Shown here: piece after piece, positions 22,650 to 34,100 of the stretch | How positions within the stretch are numbered: the first letter of the stretch is position 1 | How the letters are laid out: every line of letters starts with the position of its first letter | Origin: Pomphorhynchus laevis | Taxonomy: Eukaryota; Acanthocephala; Palaeacanthocephala; Echinorhynchida; Pomphorhynchidae | DNA: 64,000 nt | NCBI GenBank assembly: GCA_012934845.2 | Contig: WNNJ02000329.1 | Coordinates: forward strand, 124,001 to 188,000 | Direction of reading: 5' to 3' | Notes under the pieces: generated by a model | The model's database searches: none | What the model saw: the letters and a program-made list of their open reading frames with translations, nothing else | What the model was told of the DNA's origin: nothing | Made by a program: the position numbers and the translations under genes

Positions 22650-23200
22650 CTGATCTGACAAATAGTTTTCTGTTTCAAACAATTAACAATCTGTAGTTTT
22701 ATAATTGACAACTATTTTTATATATTTCACATTGTCACCTAATCCCTAAGATATTTGGGAAAAGAGTTTTCAAACTTATAAAAAATATAAATTTCAGTCT
22801 TCAATAAATAATTAGTTTAATAATATTATTACGGACACATTTTTAGAAATATTGTAAATTACTTTAATAAAATAATTAAATAATAATTTAATTATTTATT
22901 AATAATTAAATCATCCCTTATATTGTAAGGGATGATTTATTGCTTCGTAGCAGTCTTTCAGCTTTGGCAGTAAAACAATATACATGAATAACATGAAATG
23001 TGCATTTAGATAGTGACAAGAAAGAAAAAGAACTAATAATCACAAGTAAATATCGATGCTGTTTAAATTTTAAGATAATTTACTTACTCATTTATCACTT
23101 AGATAATTCCTTCGAAGACAAAAAAATACAAGTTGCAATTTTTGTTATAAAAATTGCAGAAGCAATTGTCTGATCTGTCACGAATATGCGGCCCGCGAAT
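22650..23200. other. AT-rich spacer
   Basis: It holds a P-like terminus at its left edge (ACTTAGCTGATCTGATCTG) and an inverted run near 22910-22940 (CATCCCTTATATTGTAAGGG). No gene seen. Confidence 0.45.
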
Positions 23201-23480
23201 ACTTTTTGCATGAGCAATATTTTTGCATGAGCATTCATGCATTCCATATAATATAAAATATAATACATTAAATAATGAAATTTTAAGAATTGCAACAATA
23301 TTGTAATGATATTGGCTTTCTTCAAAATCATTTAAATAATTTAATAGATACATATTTTAAACTAGGTTACTATAAAAATAACATCAAGCAGAAAATAGTA
23401 AAATATATAAATCAACACAATAATATAAAGAATAAATTTAAACTCTTAAGTGGCAAATTTTTATGGATGGATAATAAATA
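23200..23480 (+). pseudogene. Penelope-like RT C-terminal region, fragment 3
   Basis: Open frame 23290-23481 plus flanks: LQNHLNNLIDTYFKLGYY, NNIKQKIVKYINQHNN and the end KFKLLSGKFLWMDNK. It then runs directly into a P repeat. Confidence 0.6.
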
Positions 23481-23875
23481 ATATACTTTGCATTAGAATA
23501 AGATACTAGATAGTTATTTCAGAGGAAATACATCATTAGCATGTATTTGGCCCCGCTGCTATGTTGGGTAGAGGAGTTAGGGGCCGAAACCTGATAGCAT
23601 AGCAGTTCCTCCTGATGACCTCTAATTATTATTCTGATACAACGTCTGTTATTTATTAGTCAATTCATAAAAATGACGTTTATTTTAAATTTTATTTTTT
23701 ATTTTTTATTTTTATTTTTATTTTTTAACTTGATTTAAATTATAGAAAATCTAAAAACAATTATTAATTTTATTATTTAATTATTAAATTTTGATTTAGC
23801 ATCATTATGTTTTGTTTATTTTATAATTATATAACAATACGTAGACTCAGTTAGCAGATTTAATTTATTTGGGAC
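23481..23875 (+). repeat. P repeat, best-preserved copy
   Basis: Used as the reference copy for pairing. Stem D is 23533-23539 with 23612-23618. Stem A is GGCCCC 23549-23554 with GGGGCC 23580-23585. Stem B is CTGCTATG 23556-23563 with CATAGCAG 23598-23605. Stem C is GAGGA 23571-23575 with TCCTC 23607-23611. A, B and C interleave, which implies a pseudoknot if the RNA folds this way. It ends TACGTAGACTCAGTTAGCAG. Confidence 0.7.
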
Positions 23876-24425
23876 TTAATAAGGATAAGCTAAGTGTCAT
23901 ATCATGTAACGTCTAGGTAAATTAATTTAATGGATTATTTAATAGATCGGGGTATAGGAGCCTAAACCTGATAACATAGAAGATTCTCCTGATGACCTCT
24001 AATCCTTATTCTGATACAACCTCTGTTATTTATTAGTCAATTAATAAAAATTGAATAATATTTTAAATTTCAATTTAAAATTTTAAATTGATATAAGTTT
24101 TATGAAATAATTGATAAGCTAAGTGTCATATCATGTAACGTCTAGGTAAATTAATTTAATGGATTATTTAATAGATCGGGGTATAGGAGCCTAAACCTGA
24201 TAACATAGAAGATTCTCCTGATGACCTCTAATCCTTATTCTGAAACATTGTCTGTTATTAATAGTTAATTCATAAAAATTAATTTAATTTTTAATTTCAA
24301 TTTTAAATTTTAACTTGATATAAATATAAATTGTATAAAACCTTATATAATTATTTATTATTAATCTTTATTTATATATAGTATAAAATACATATCTGAT
24401 TTATTGTAATTTATGCCTATTATTT
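23876..24425 (+). repeat. Two partial P repeats in tandem (230-bp step)
   Basis: The block ATAAGCTAAGTGTCATATC starts at 23884 and again at 24114, followed in both by GATCGGGGTATAGGAGCC and CTGATAACATAGAAGATTC. A local tandem duplication is the simplest explanation. Confidence 0.75.
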
Positions 24426-24484
24426 ATCATAACAGATATATTTCATTTAAAATTTAACAAGTAGAAAATTTTAAATAATTAGTT

Positions 24485-24765
24485 TTTTTAGGGGCCGAAA
24501 CCTGATAGCATAGCAGTTCCTCCTGATGACCTCTAATTCTTATTCTGATACAACGTCTGTTATTTATTAGTCAATTCATAAAAATGACGTTTATTTTAAA
24601 TTTTATTTTTTATTTTTATTTTTTAACTTGATTTAAATTATAGAAAATCTAAAAACAATTATTAATTTTATTATTTAATTATTAAATTTTGATTTAGCAT
24701 TATTATGTTTTGTTTATTTTATAATTATATTAAATACGTAGACTCAGTTTGCTGATTTAATTTTA
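24485..24765 (+). repeat. P repeat, 5'-truncated copy
   Basis: Begins inside the structured block (GGGGCCGAAACCTGATAGC) and runs to TACGTAGACTCAGTTTGCTG. Nearly identical to the copy at 23580-23870. Confidence 0.75.
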
Positions 24766-24805
24766 TTGTAATGTTCACAAGTAGCCAATCTTAAAGTTAA
24801 GAGTA

Positions 24806-25500
24806 GGTGATTTGCTCCGATTTCATGCGTGTATATGCCGGACTCCTTAATAATTCTTCAACCTATTTTCTGTTGAGCGCTATTTTCTGTTGTCAACATT
24901 TGATGTACTCTGAGTAATCTGTCGTTTAACGTAAGTGCATCATTTGTTGGCATTTGTCGTCATGTGATCACATTTAGTAATATTATTATATTTTATTATT
25001 ATATTATTTTATTATTTGAATTTTATTTAGCATTATTTTTAATTAAAAAAATTCTTTCTTGTCTAGATTGTTTTCAAGCAAGTTTGATGAATTCTTTCAA
25101 ATTATTGTACTGGCTAAGTATAAATCAACAAAATATTATCAAATTATTAAATGTACAATATATAATTAATTACTTAATTTATCCTTATTTTTAATTTATA
25201 TATAATATAAAATACGTATACTCAGTTAGCTGATTGATTACCAGGGTTTAGACTGTATTTTGGAAATGGACGATGTACGAATTATCGTTTGCTTTCACTT
25301 TACTTGACATCGAAATACTTGACCACGATATTATATTCTTTATTTACAATTAGTTTATTTAATTATTTTATTTAGCATTATTTTCAATTTAAAAATAACT
25401 TTTTGTTGTCTGCATTGCATGTACACTGAGTAATCTACCGTTTGCGGTAACTGCTTTATTTGTTGACATTATATTTTAGCTAAAAATATTATTTGAATGA
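24806..25500 (+). repeat. Repeat Q copy 2
   Basis: Near-identical duplicate of 3222-3935, with small indels only at the edges (for example a missing CCTCTT near 24828 and a shorter end). Confidence 0.85.
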
Positions 25501-25554
25501 TAAAATATTATTTAAGTTTGATACAAATATATAATATATACTAATATAAATATG

Positions 25555-25805
25555 ACCTGATTGTGGTCTGATGACATCTATTCCTTATTCGGATACATCG
25601 TCTCTTAAATATTAGTCTATTCATAAAAAATGATTTTTATTTTAAATTTCAATTTTAAATTTTAACTTGATATAAATAATAGAAAATACTATATTATTAT
25701 TTATTATTTATTATTAGTTATTTTTTAATTATATTTTATTTTACATTATTTTTAATTTATAAATAATATTAAATATGTTGACTCAATTAGCTGATCTGAT
25801 CAAAA
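25555..25805 (+). repeat. P repeat, 5'-truncated copy
   Basis: Retains GTCTGATGACATCTATTCC, the AT-rich tail and TGTTGACTCAATTAGCTGAT. The structured block is mostly gone. Confidence 0.55.
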
Positions 25806-26335
25806 ATATCGACTTTTAAGTAAAACTAAAGTATTAAAGTTTTATACCCAATTTTATGTTATATATTAGAATAAAGATTTGAGTTCATCACGGTAAATTG
25901 CTCTCATAAGATTCCGGTCTTGATTCCAAATCCCAGTAATACTTAAACTATATTTTTTAGTATTATTCTTCAAGTTTTTTTTGTGATATTTATTTTGAAT
26001 CAAAAATAAAAAATTGCCTTGATTTAAGCATTCGTTTAAATATGCCTTGGAGTTCATCACGATAAATTGCAGTAATATGCCATATATTATTATTTGAATG
26101 ATACTATATTATTTAAGTTTGATACAAATATACAATACATACCAATATAAATATATATAGATTTTAACATAAATCATTACTAATTTTAAACCAACTTTGT
26201 CGTAATTAATTTAAACATTAGCGTGCAAAATAAAAACGAACAAACCTTTATATTTATGTTATACAAACCTCATAAAATTTTTATGTTATACAAACCTCGG
26301 CAAGGTTTGTCATACAAACCTCACCGAAACGGCCG
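25806..26335. other. AT-rich spacer
   Basis: A short duplicated phrase (GAGTTCATCACGGTAAATTG at about 25881 and GAGTTCATCACGATAAATTG at about 26050) and a repeated ATACAAACCTC near 26260-26320. No gene seen. Confidence 0.4.
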
Positions 26336-26374
26336 GTGAGTACTTCATTCTACTGGTTAGAATGAAGTACTCAC
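26336..26374. repeat. Perfect hairpin, 17-bp stem
   Basis: GTGAGTACTTCATTCTA, loop CTGGT, then the exact complement. The left arm with its upstream CCGAAACGGCC recurs at about 26654. A second hairpin (TTAGCTAATAATT, loop CTACC) follows at 26381-26411. Confidence 0.85.
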
Positions 26375-26411
26375 TAATAATTAGCTAATAATTCTACCAA
26401 TTATTAGCTAA

Positions 26412-27498
26412 TTGGCTCGAAATATTAATGATATAACATAGTTTATTGATGAGCTACATTAAATTGATAAGCACGATCATTATTCATGCCGTATCCATTA
26501 AGGATCCAACAAGTGCAGCGACAATTCAGCAACAACCTCAACCTAGTGTTTAAGGATAGTTCGAACAGCAATTCGATCTGTTGAATAGCGTTAGCCTCAG
26601 TCAATTAAGTAAAGTATCGGAAACGCTTTCATTCACAATGTCACACAGGCAACCGAAACGGCCAGTGAGTACTTCATTCTACTGATGAGTGTTGCCGGGT
26701 ACTCATTGGTCGTCTAGAAGTGACATGGTGACTGAAAGTCGTAAATCAAAGTTTAGTCTATTAAGCAACACTATTTTGTATAAATGCCGTATTTCTTAAG
26801 AAATCCTGGACCATTGTCTACTCAGCACATCCGTGCACTACTATGGATTAATCACTATGGATATCGTTCAAGTGTTATTTGATAATTTCAGCATTTATCG
26901 CCTACTAAAGTTTTTAATGATGTGGGTTGTGAATAAATGCTCATTTGCTTTTGAACCTTTACTAAAACTTCCGTTGTTAATAATAACTATTTTGATACTT
27001 TTTATTAAAATTAGAAGTGATTAGCTCAACTAAAAGTAGTTTTAAACGACATTTAATTTGAACAAATATTATTAACAATTAGGAATTGGGAATTAAGTCT
27101 AATTTGCAGACTTGGTTTCTTAGAAAGAAATAGCTCTCTAGAATGCAGTTGCTATAATCAAAAGTGTAAGGACATCATACAGTTGAATGTTGATTTTAAT
27201 AAAGAAAGCCAAAATTCTTTCTTCGTTGAGAAAGCCAAAAATGTTGTTTAAGACGTTTTTCGGCGGATAATTGATAATTGATTACTTAGCGATTAGCAAC
27301 GATTATTAATCGACTAAAACTTGACAATAACGAAAAATAAACAGCATATTCTAATGTTGCATAACAATACGTTGATTGGATTACTCTTTATCTCAGCAAA
27401 ACTAGAGGTTACAAAATAGCATTTTCTTAAATAAAATAGATATTTAAAATAAGAGTCTAATAAACAACAAAACTAGTTAACATGTACATGTCATTTGA
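26412..27498. other. Region 3' of claspin, no gene recognised
   Basis: A less AT-rich stretch at 26440-26760 shares CCGAAACGGCCAGTGAG with 26320-26340. A hydrophobic frame on the plus strand (26833-27024) has no recognisable family. The claspin 3' UTR should lie at the right end, but I see no clear AATAAA near the stop. Confidence 0.35.
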
Positions 27499-28164
27499 TT
27501 ATTTTGAAAAATGCTTAAAAACGGAATCCGTATTATCTGTCATACCATCATTCGCATTGTCATTATCGCCATCAATCATTGGCTATAAAATAAGCAAGTT
27601 TAATATATTTTACATTCTAATACGAAAATCCCTACATCAAAGTTGAAATATTCGCTTTCTGCAAGGTTGAACTTGGATAGATTTGTTAAGTTGTTAGCCA
27701 TGTTCTTCAAAAATTGAGATCGCTGATTAGCCACGAGTGTTGCGGTATCGCAGTTGTTTAGTTCTAAATTTACTTGGTTTACATAAAGGTAAAAACATTT
27801 TTATAAACCTGTAGCTGCCGGATTTTTAAAACGTGTTTCGTTGAGCAAGCGATCTACGCTATTTTCGAAAAATGGTACGGAACTTGTCCGCTTAGACGAT
27901 ATCGCAGAAACGTCGGTGTTGTGTAGCACTGACAGCATTGAGGAAGATTGGCTGGAAGTGTCGGATAAGTCGTCTTGCTCCGAGAAATGTGAATTTACAA
28001 AATCTATTCATATTATGTAAGACAATTAGCATAGAAATAAAATATAAAATAAACCGATGTCATCCTCCCAGTGGAAATTTCGTTTTCGGCTCGGCTGTAA
28101 TTTCGATAGATATCGTTCACGCAACGCTTTCACCTTCTCCTCGTCATCAGCTATTTCTCGCATT
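27499..28164 (-). CDS. CLSPN: Claspin exons 17-20 and stop
   Basis: Four exons. Exon 17 reads MREIADDEEKVKALRERYL and PSRKRNFHWEDDI. Exon 18 continues DFVNSHFSEQDDLSDTSSQS and later VDRLLNETRFKNPAAT. Exon 19 carries VANQRSQFLKNMANNL. Exon 20 ends DSVFKHFSK with TAA at 27499-27501. The intron after exon 17 is 51 nt. The match to DDDKRQLRLYQERYL, RKFRWKNID and the human end SIFKYLES is the strongest evidence for claspin. Confidence 0.9.
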
Positions 28165-31100
28165 CTTAAACATCGCGAATATAACAATTTGTAATTATTA
28201 ATGATAGAGCCTTGAAAGAGTAAATATACAATTGAAAAAGACAAGAAAGTAAGGATATAATTTAATTATTTACTATTCTATAAGCATTATCCAAAGAATC
28301 TAACATAAACATGCTGTATACTTATCTTTTAACAAAAACAATTTCTCAAATGAATTCTTGATTGCAATATGCCAATTATTAAATTTCTCGATATAAAAAT
28401 TATTAATTTATCATTTTAACTTTTGATAGCGTAATTCCAAGAGTGTTTATTATCAAGGCGCAGATTAAAAATTTGTAAAATTTACATATAAACATTTATG
28501 AATTAATTAATGAATTGTAAATGCAGGATTATTTTATTAATTTAAATTATCGTAGAAATTCTCTCATAATAGATCGTAGCTGTAATGGCAAAGATATAAT
28601 ACAATAAATTATAAATTTTTAATAATTTTGCTTAATTATATTCCAATATTTCGACGACACGCCAGCACGTAATCTTTGGATCGATAATACAATAAATTAT
28701 AAATTTTAATAATTTTGTTTAATTATATATATATGTTTTTAACAGAAGTACAAGACGACTGAACAATAATACATTTAATAGATTGTACAGACGCTATTAT
28801 GTACCGAAGCTGAATAATAAAAACGACAGTTACCCTTCTACAGCCTACAGGCAACACAAAATTACAGAAACCCATTCTAAAGAGTCACAAAAATATCACT
28901 CATTTAGCCCTTTGAATTAATTAAGTTTAAAGAGATGCAATAAAGAAACATGCCTCATATTAATTGATAATAAGGGATATCCAAAAGCTTTGAAATAAGT
29001 CACTATCATCACGATTTTAATTAATATTATTAAATAAAATGCATCATCAATAAATGATCTTGTGAACAAGTTCAATACCATATATGTGTAATTAGTAATA
29101 TATCGGTATATATTGTATGAATAAAATAATAAAAGTAATTAAAAAATACTGTAAGGTAATCTAAATTAATTCTAATATAAAACTCAATTTCAGTATTAAT
29201 TTCTTAAAGAGGTTTTGAATAAAGGTTTCGATTATAAGATAATCGAACTAACTAAATAAAATAGGATAATAAAATATTATTTGATATAATAATTATGATA
29301 TATTGATGTAAGCGGTAAATTATAACGATTTTAATTAAAAATAAAAATTACTATTGAAACTTAATATTATAATCCGTTGGTAAAATCAATACCAAAATGA
29401 AACGTAGTTATTGGATCAGTAGCTGATGAGGTCCACCAATACTAAAATGTAGCGTACTGCTGTTGACTTGTAGATAGAATTAAAGCAATGTGCAGTGTAA
29501 TCAAAAAGAAGTTACTTGTAACAATAACTGCACAGATATATTAACTTAAAATTAGGAACCAAACTATTGATGACTAGTTTGAAAATAGTTAATTAATTGG
29601 AAAAATAAGTAGTTTTCAAATTGAAGGTACACCTTCTCCTAACAACGCTGATTTAATTTGAAATCATAAATGATTTCAATTAAATTAACAAAATGTAAGA
29701 CGAAAGTATTTCATTCAATCTAAATGCCAATAAAGCAGATGAGTCGAGTGATCGTCAGCCAACATTAAAAAGATCCAAACGTTAAACGTTGGTATTGGAT
29801 CAGTAGCTGATGAGGCCGACCAATACTGAAATGTAGCGTACTGCTGTTGACTTATAGATAGGATTACAGTAGCGTGCAGAATAAAAATAGTCATCGACTA
29901 ACAATGATTGCACAAGTATATCAACTTAAAATTAGGAAACAAACTTCAGATGACTAGTCAATCATTAGAAAAAATAAGTAGGTTTTTAAATTGAAGGTAG
30001 AACCTTCAACCAGCAACTGCTATTGGATTTTCATAGGATCAGAGCAATATGTAGTGTCAACTTAAAATTAGGAAGGAAACCATCGATAGTTTGATAATAG
30101 TAATTAATTTCAAAAATAGGTAGGTTTTCAAATTTAAGGTTGCATTTTAACCTGTCAATTCTAATTTAATTTGAAATCAGAAATCATTTCAATTAAATTT
30201 GCAAAATGTTAAAAAGAAAGTCTTTCATTATATCTAATCGTCAAAACTGCAAACGAGTGGAATGATCGTAAGCCAACATTAAAAGGACCAGAACGTGAAA
30301 CGTAAAGATTGAATCAGCAGAATATTTTAGAATATCATAATTAATTTTAAATATTAAAATTAACGTTTTATATTAATATTTACATTAACATATAAATATT
30401 AAAAATACAACATTTTAGTAAAACGCAATGCTGGTATAATTGGTTTCTTTATTTATTGGATATTATTATATTTAATATTAATAATATATTAATAATTTTA
30501 ATTAAATACTTCAGGCAAATGTGTATGTGGGGAAGTTCTTAGTGTTGTTCATTCATTATCTTGCAAATGCGGAGGGAAATCAATAGTAAGGCACAATGTG
30601 ATCAGAGACATTTTCGCCAAATTAACTTCAGAGGTGTGTTCATCAACTACAACTGAGCCATTGCTTTCTCCCATTGATCCAACTATTCAATTCGATTCTT
30701 CTTCCACTACACTAGATCGCAATGCGTCTTGACGTCTTGTGTTCAGGGTTGTTTGGCGTCCCGTCTGAGCGGTCCTACCTGGACATTTCTGTATTCAATA
30801 CACATGCTCGTTCCTATGCCACAATGACTCCACGATCAGCGTTCAGTTATAACGATAATCGAAAAAAGGCTAGTACTCCGAACGGATATCCAAGATCGAG
30901 AGAGCAGCTTTTATACCAGTTATTTTATCAATACAAGGTGGATTAGGGGATGAGGCAGAAAAGTTGGTAAAACGCTTAGCAAAAGACGTAGCGGTGAGAA
31001 GAGAGTGCCGTTACAGTGACGTGAATTAATTAAATATATTATATATAAAATATTATTTCGCATAAAGAATACATCAACGTTTCATTGTTTAGTCAAATTA

Positions 31101-34100
31101 TAGTTTTAATATTCAAATCGTAGTATTAGGGTATTAGAAAGATAATATTTTTTCCAGTATAATATTATATGAAACATTACATTTTATTACTATAAATAAT
31201 TGATATTTGATATTAAATTAATTAATTAAATTAAATTAAATTAATTTGATATTAAATTAATTAATTTGATATTAAAAAATGAACGAGTGAAAGATCAAAA
31301 TACAATTTTATACTAATATATTATTTATTATTTAATATATTGAATATTAAATATAAGAACGCTGCTAGATAAACAGAACATTTAATTTGCTGTTTTGACA
31401 TGCATGTAAGCTGGGAATTTTTGTCAGTCTTCCTTTTTATAATATGGCATGTGGCCGCATTGGGTTTAAAAATATCTCAGATAAATATTAATTATTAAAA
31501 CTAATATAAATATTGGACATATAAAAATGTAAGTAAATATCTTACATGTGCATTCGGTTCGTTTCATTTACATCGTCATCCAGCAAGTCCTCGTTTGTGT
31601 CAATGATATCGAGATGTTCATCATAAAGGTTTGTTTCATCTTCTTCATCGTCTGCACTAATCTCAGATCCTTTTTGGAAAAAGTGAAAGCTCAATTAACT
31701 TTGAGGATTAAAAAATAAAAAATAAAGTTATAAAATGCAATGGAAATAATAAAATGTACATAAATGTTAATTAAGTGACCTGGATAATAAATTGCTCGTA
31801 CGAATAAAATCGATTTTATCAATTAAAAACGATTTCAAATCTAAAAGAATGCCCATAGATAATGCGAATTAATAAATTTATTTAAATTCTTTAAAATATA
31901 TTTATTTAGCTGATCAGATATACTTTATTTCAAAAATATGTACAACTATTTTTGTTCACATATGTGAATATCTATGTTGGCATACGAATATAACCAAGAT
32001 AACCTTGAAACAAATTGTATTGTCAAGAATCCGAATAAGCATTTTAGTGTCACAAATACACGAAGCATGAAATTTATTTGTACATCGTCTGTTACTAAAA
32101 CTTGACTTTTATTTTAAATTTCAATTTAAGATTTAATTTGATTTAAATATAAATTATATAAAATCTTATTTAATTATTTATTAGTTATCTTTATTTTTAT
32201 TTATATAAAGTATAAAATACGTAGATTCAATTATCTGATTTGTTCTACTTACAAGTTATTATTGACCTGTAACTTTGTTATCCTGGTAATATAACATCTG
32301 TTAGAAATACTGAAACTATGTATTCTAGATACGGCATTATTTTTCTGCTAATTTTCAAGCAAGTTTGATTAATTTTTTATTTCATATAATGGAGAAGTAC
32401 AAACAGACTTCAATAAAGAATTTTTTTTCTTACTTTGTTACAATAAACTTTGTGTTTGAAAAGTTTATTATGACGTATGCTGCATCTTATGATTGGAATC
32501 TTGATAAGTCTGATGTTACAGAAATCGGCTATACTTTGAATAAATTGAAGATTCGCTACTTTCTTATTGGAGATAGTAGTCATTCTGATTTTAACCGATG
32601 CCAAGTAGCGCATTTCTAGTTAGAAGAAATATGCGGCTGTGGATAGACAAGTAGAGAAATGTAGGTAGGAAGAGTTTGATATATGTGCATATATTTTTAA
32701 GCAAGTGAGTGGGAATTGAGTCGGAAGAAGAGGTTTTATTAGGTAACGACAGAAGAATCGAAGAAAGTTCATCAGATGAAACGTGAAGAATATGGAATAG
32801 CTCCGGGAGAGAAGTATTTAAAGAGAAGAGAGTATACAAGGGGCATATGGGTAGAAGGAAAACTAAATTAGATAACTTAGATTGTAGATAAGAAATAAAT
32901 TTATCAGGATTTATGTTACAAGGAAAAGATGATCGTGACAGATTGAGTTTAAGATTTTCCAATTACATTTAGAGTTGGAATAGGACTATCAAGTGTTCTT
33001 GATACGACATTATTTTTCTGATAATTTTCAAGCAAGTTTGATTTTAAATTTCACGCAACTTTTTTATTTTTTTATAATGAAGAAGTATAAATCAACGAAA
33101 TATTATTTAAAATAAATTTAAACTATTGACAAGGAATTTTTTTTACTGATGGATAAGAAATAAAATTCTTTGTATTAGAATGAGGCATACTGAATAATAA
33201 AATTTCATCAGAGGAAATACGTCGTTAGCTCGTATTTGGCCACGCTGCACTGTTGGGTCGAGGAATAGTCGGCGAAGCCTAATCGCATATCAGCTCCTCA
33301 TGATGACCTCTAATCCTTATTCTGATATAAAATCTGTAATTTATTAGTTAATTCATAAAAATTAATTTTTATCTTAAATTTAAATTTTAAATTTTAACTT
33401 GATATAAATTGTATGAAATATTATATAATTATTTATTATTTATTATTTATTTTTAATTTATATATAGTATAAAATACGTAGGATAAGGTGTCTGATTAAA
33501 TTGTTCTTTTTACGTGTAAGAAATGAGGATGTACACCAAACTCAATTTTTATATTTAAAATAACGTGTCAATGTATAAATATGCATAATCTGATGCTTAG
33601 CCAATGCTTCGATGTATAGAAATACTTACCAGTATTTTGTTGTAAACAAGTGGATATTGTAATTTATAAATAATTTAAAGAAACTTTTACTATTAAACTA
33701 TCGATAGTGTAAAAATTCTTTGAATATAAATTCAACTTATGCCTTTGGTAGCCTTCTCGCATTCAAGACATTTAAATTCTTTTAAGTTTAAATCATTAAT
33801 TTTAGTTCCACACGATTTCCATTTTAAGCACACACTATCGGTTTTATTATTAGGATTAAATAATTTGCGCGAAAAACAAATACTTTTTTGTGTGAACTGT
33901 TTTCGGAAAGTTCGCACATTTTATCAGCTGATACTCTATGTTTATATTTTAAATAATTAATCGTAAAATCGGTAAAGAATCTTTAAGGCAAAAGCTTAGA
34001 ATTTAAAGTTGATATAAATATAAAAATTTCAATTATAAATTTTATCATTATATTAATATAAATTGTATAGCATCTTAAATCATAATTTATTATTTATTCT

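Larger units (their letters stand above)
29385..30320. repeat. Tandem array of 384-bp units with hammerhead motifs (retrozyme-like)
   Basis: Units share GATCAGTAGCTGATGAGG, AACTTAAAATTAGGAA, TGACTAGT, AATAAGTAGG, TTGAAGGT, TTTAATTTGAAATCA, GATTTCAATTAAATT, GAGTCGAGTGATCGTCAGCC and CAACATTAAAAAGA. The distance between equal points of units 1 and 2 (29423 and 29807) is 384 bp. A third unit (about 29841-30320) is shortened and has lost its hammerhead core. The array lies in a claspin intron. Small tandem units with type I hammerheads are the hallmark of metazoan retrozymes and of hammerhead satellites known from newts, schistosomes and cave crickets. No coding frame is seen. Confidence 0.75.

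Noticed and set aside
19380-23480. The YIDD reverse transcriptase as a LINE or DIRS element
   Set aside because: Motif B (GVPMGGNSSP) and PKLHK-type motifs differ from the LINE RT in this window, and no tyrosine recombinase or endonuclease of those groups was seen. Penelope-like is kept as tentative.
23481-23640. P repeat as a hammerhead ribozyme (it contains CCGAAAC and CTGATGA)
   Set aside because: The two core elements are in the reverse order, and only 22 nt lie between them. Stem III, the cleavage site and stem I would not fit even in a type II or permuted arrangement. The pseudoknot-like pairing is a better description.
26833-27024. Hydrophobic 63-codon plus-strand frame
   Set aside because: AT-rich composition favours Leu/Ile/Phe codons by chance, and no homology, context or splice evidence was found.
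27938-28201. Plus-strand frame opposite claspin exons 17-18
   Set aside because: It is the shadow of the minus-strand exons, which have splice sites and clear claspin motifs.
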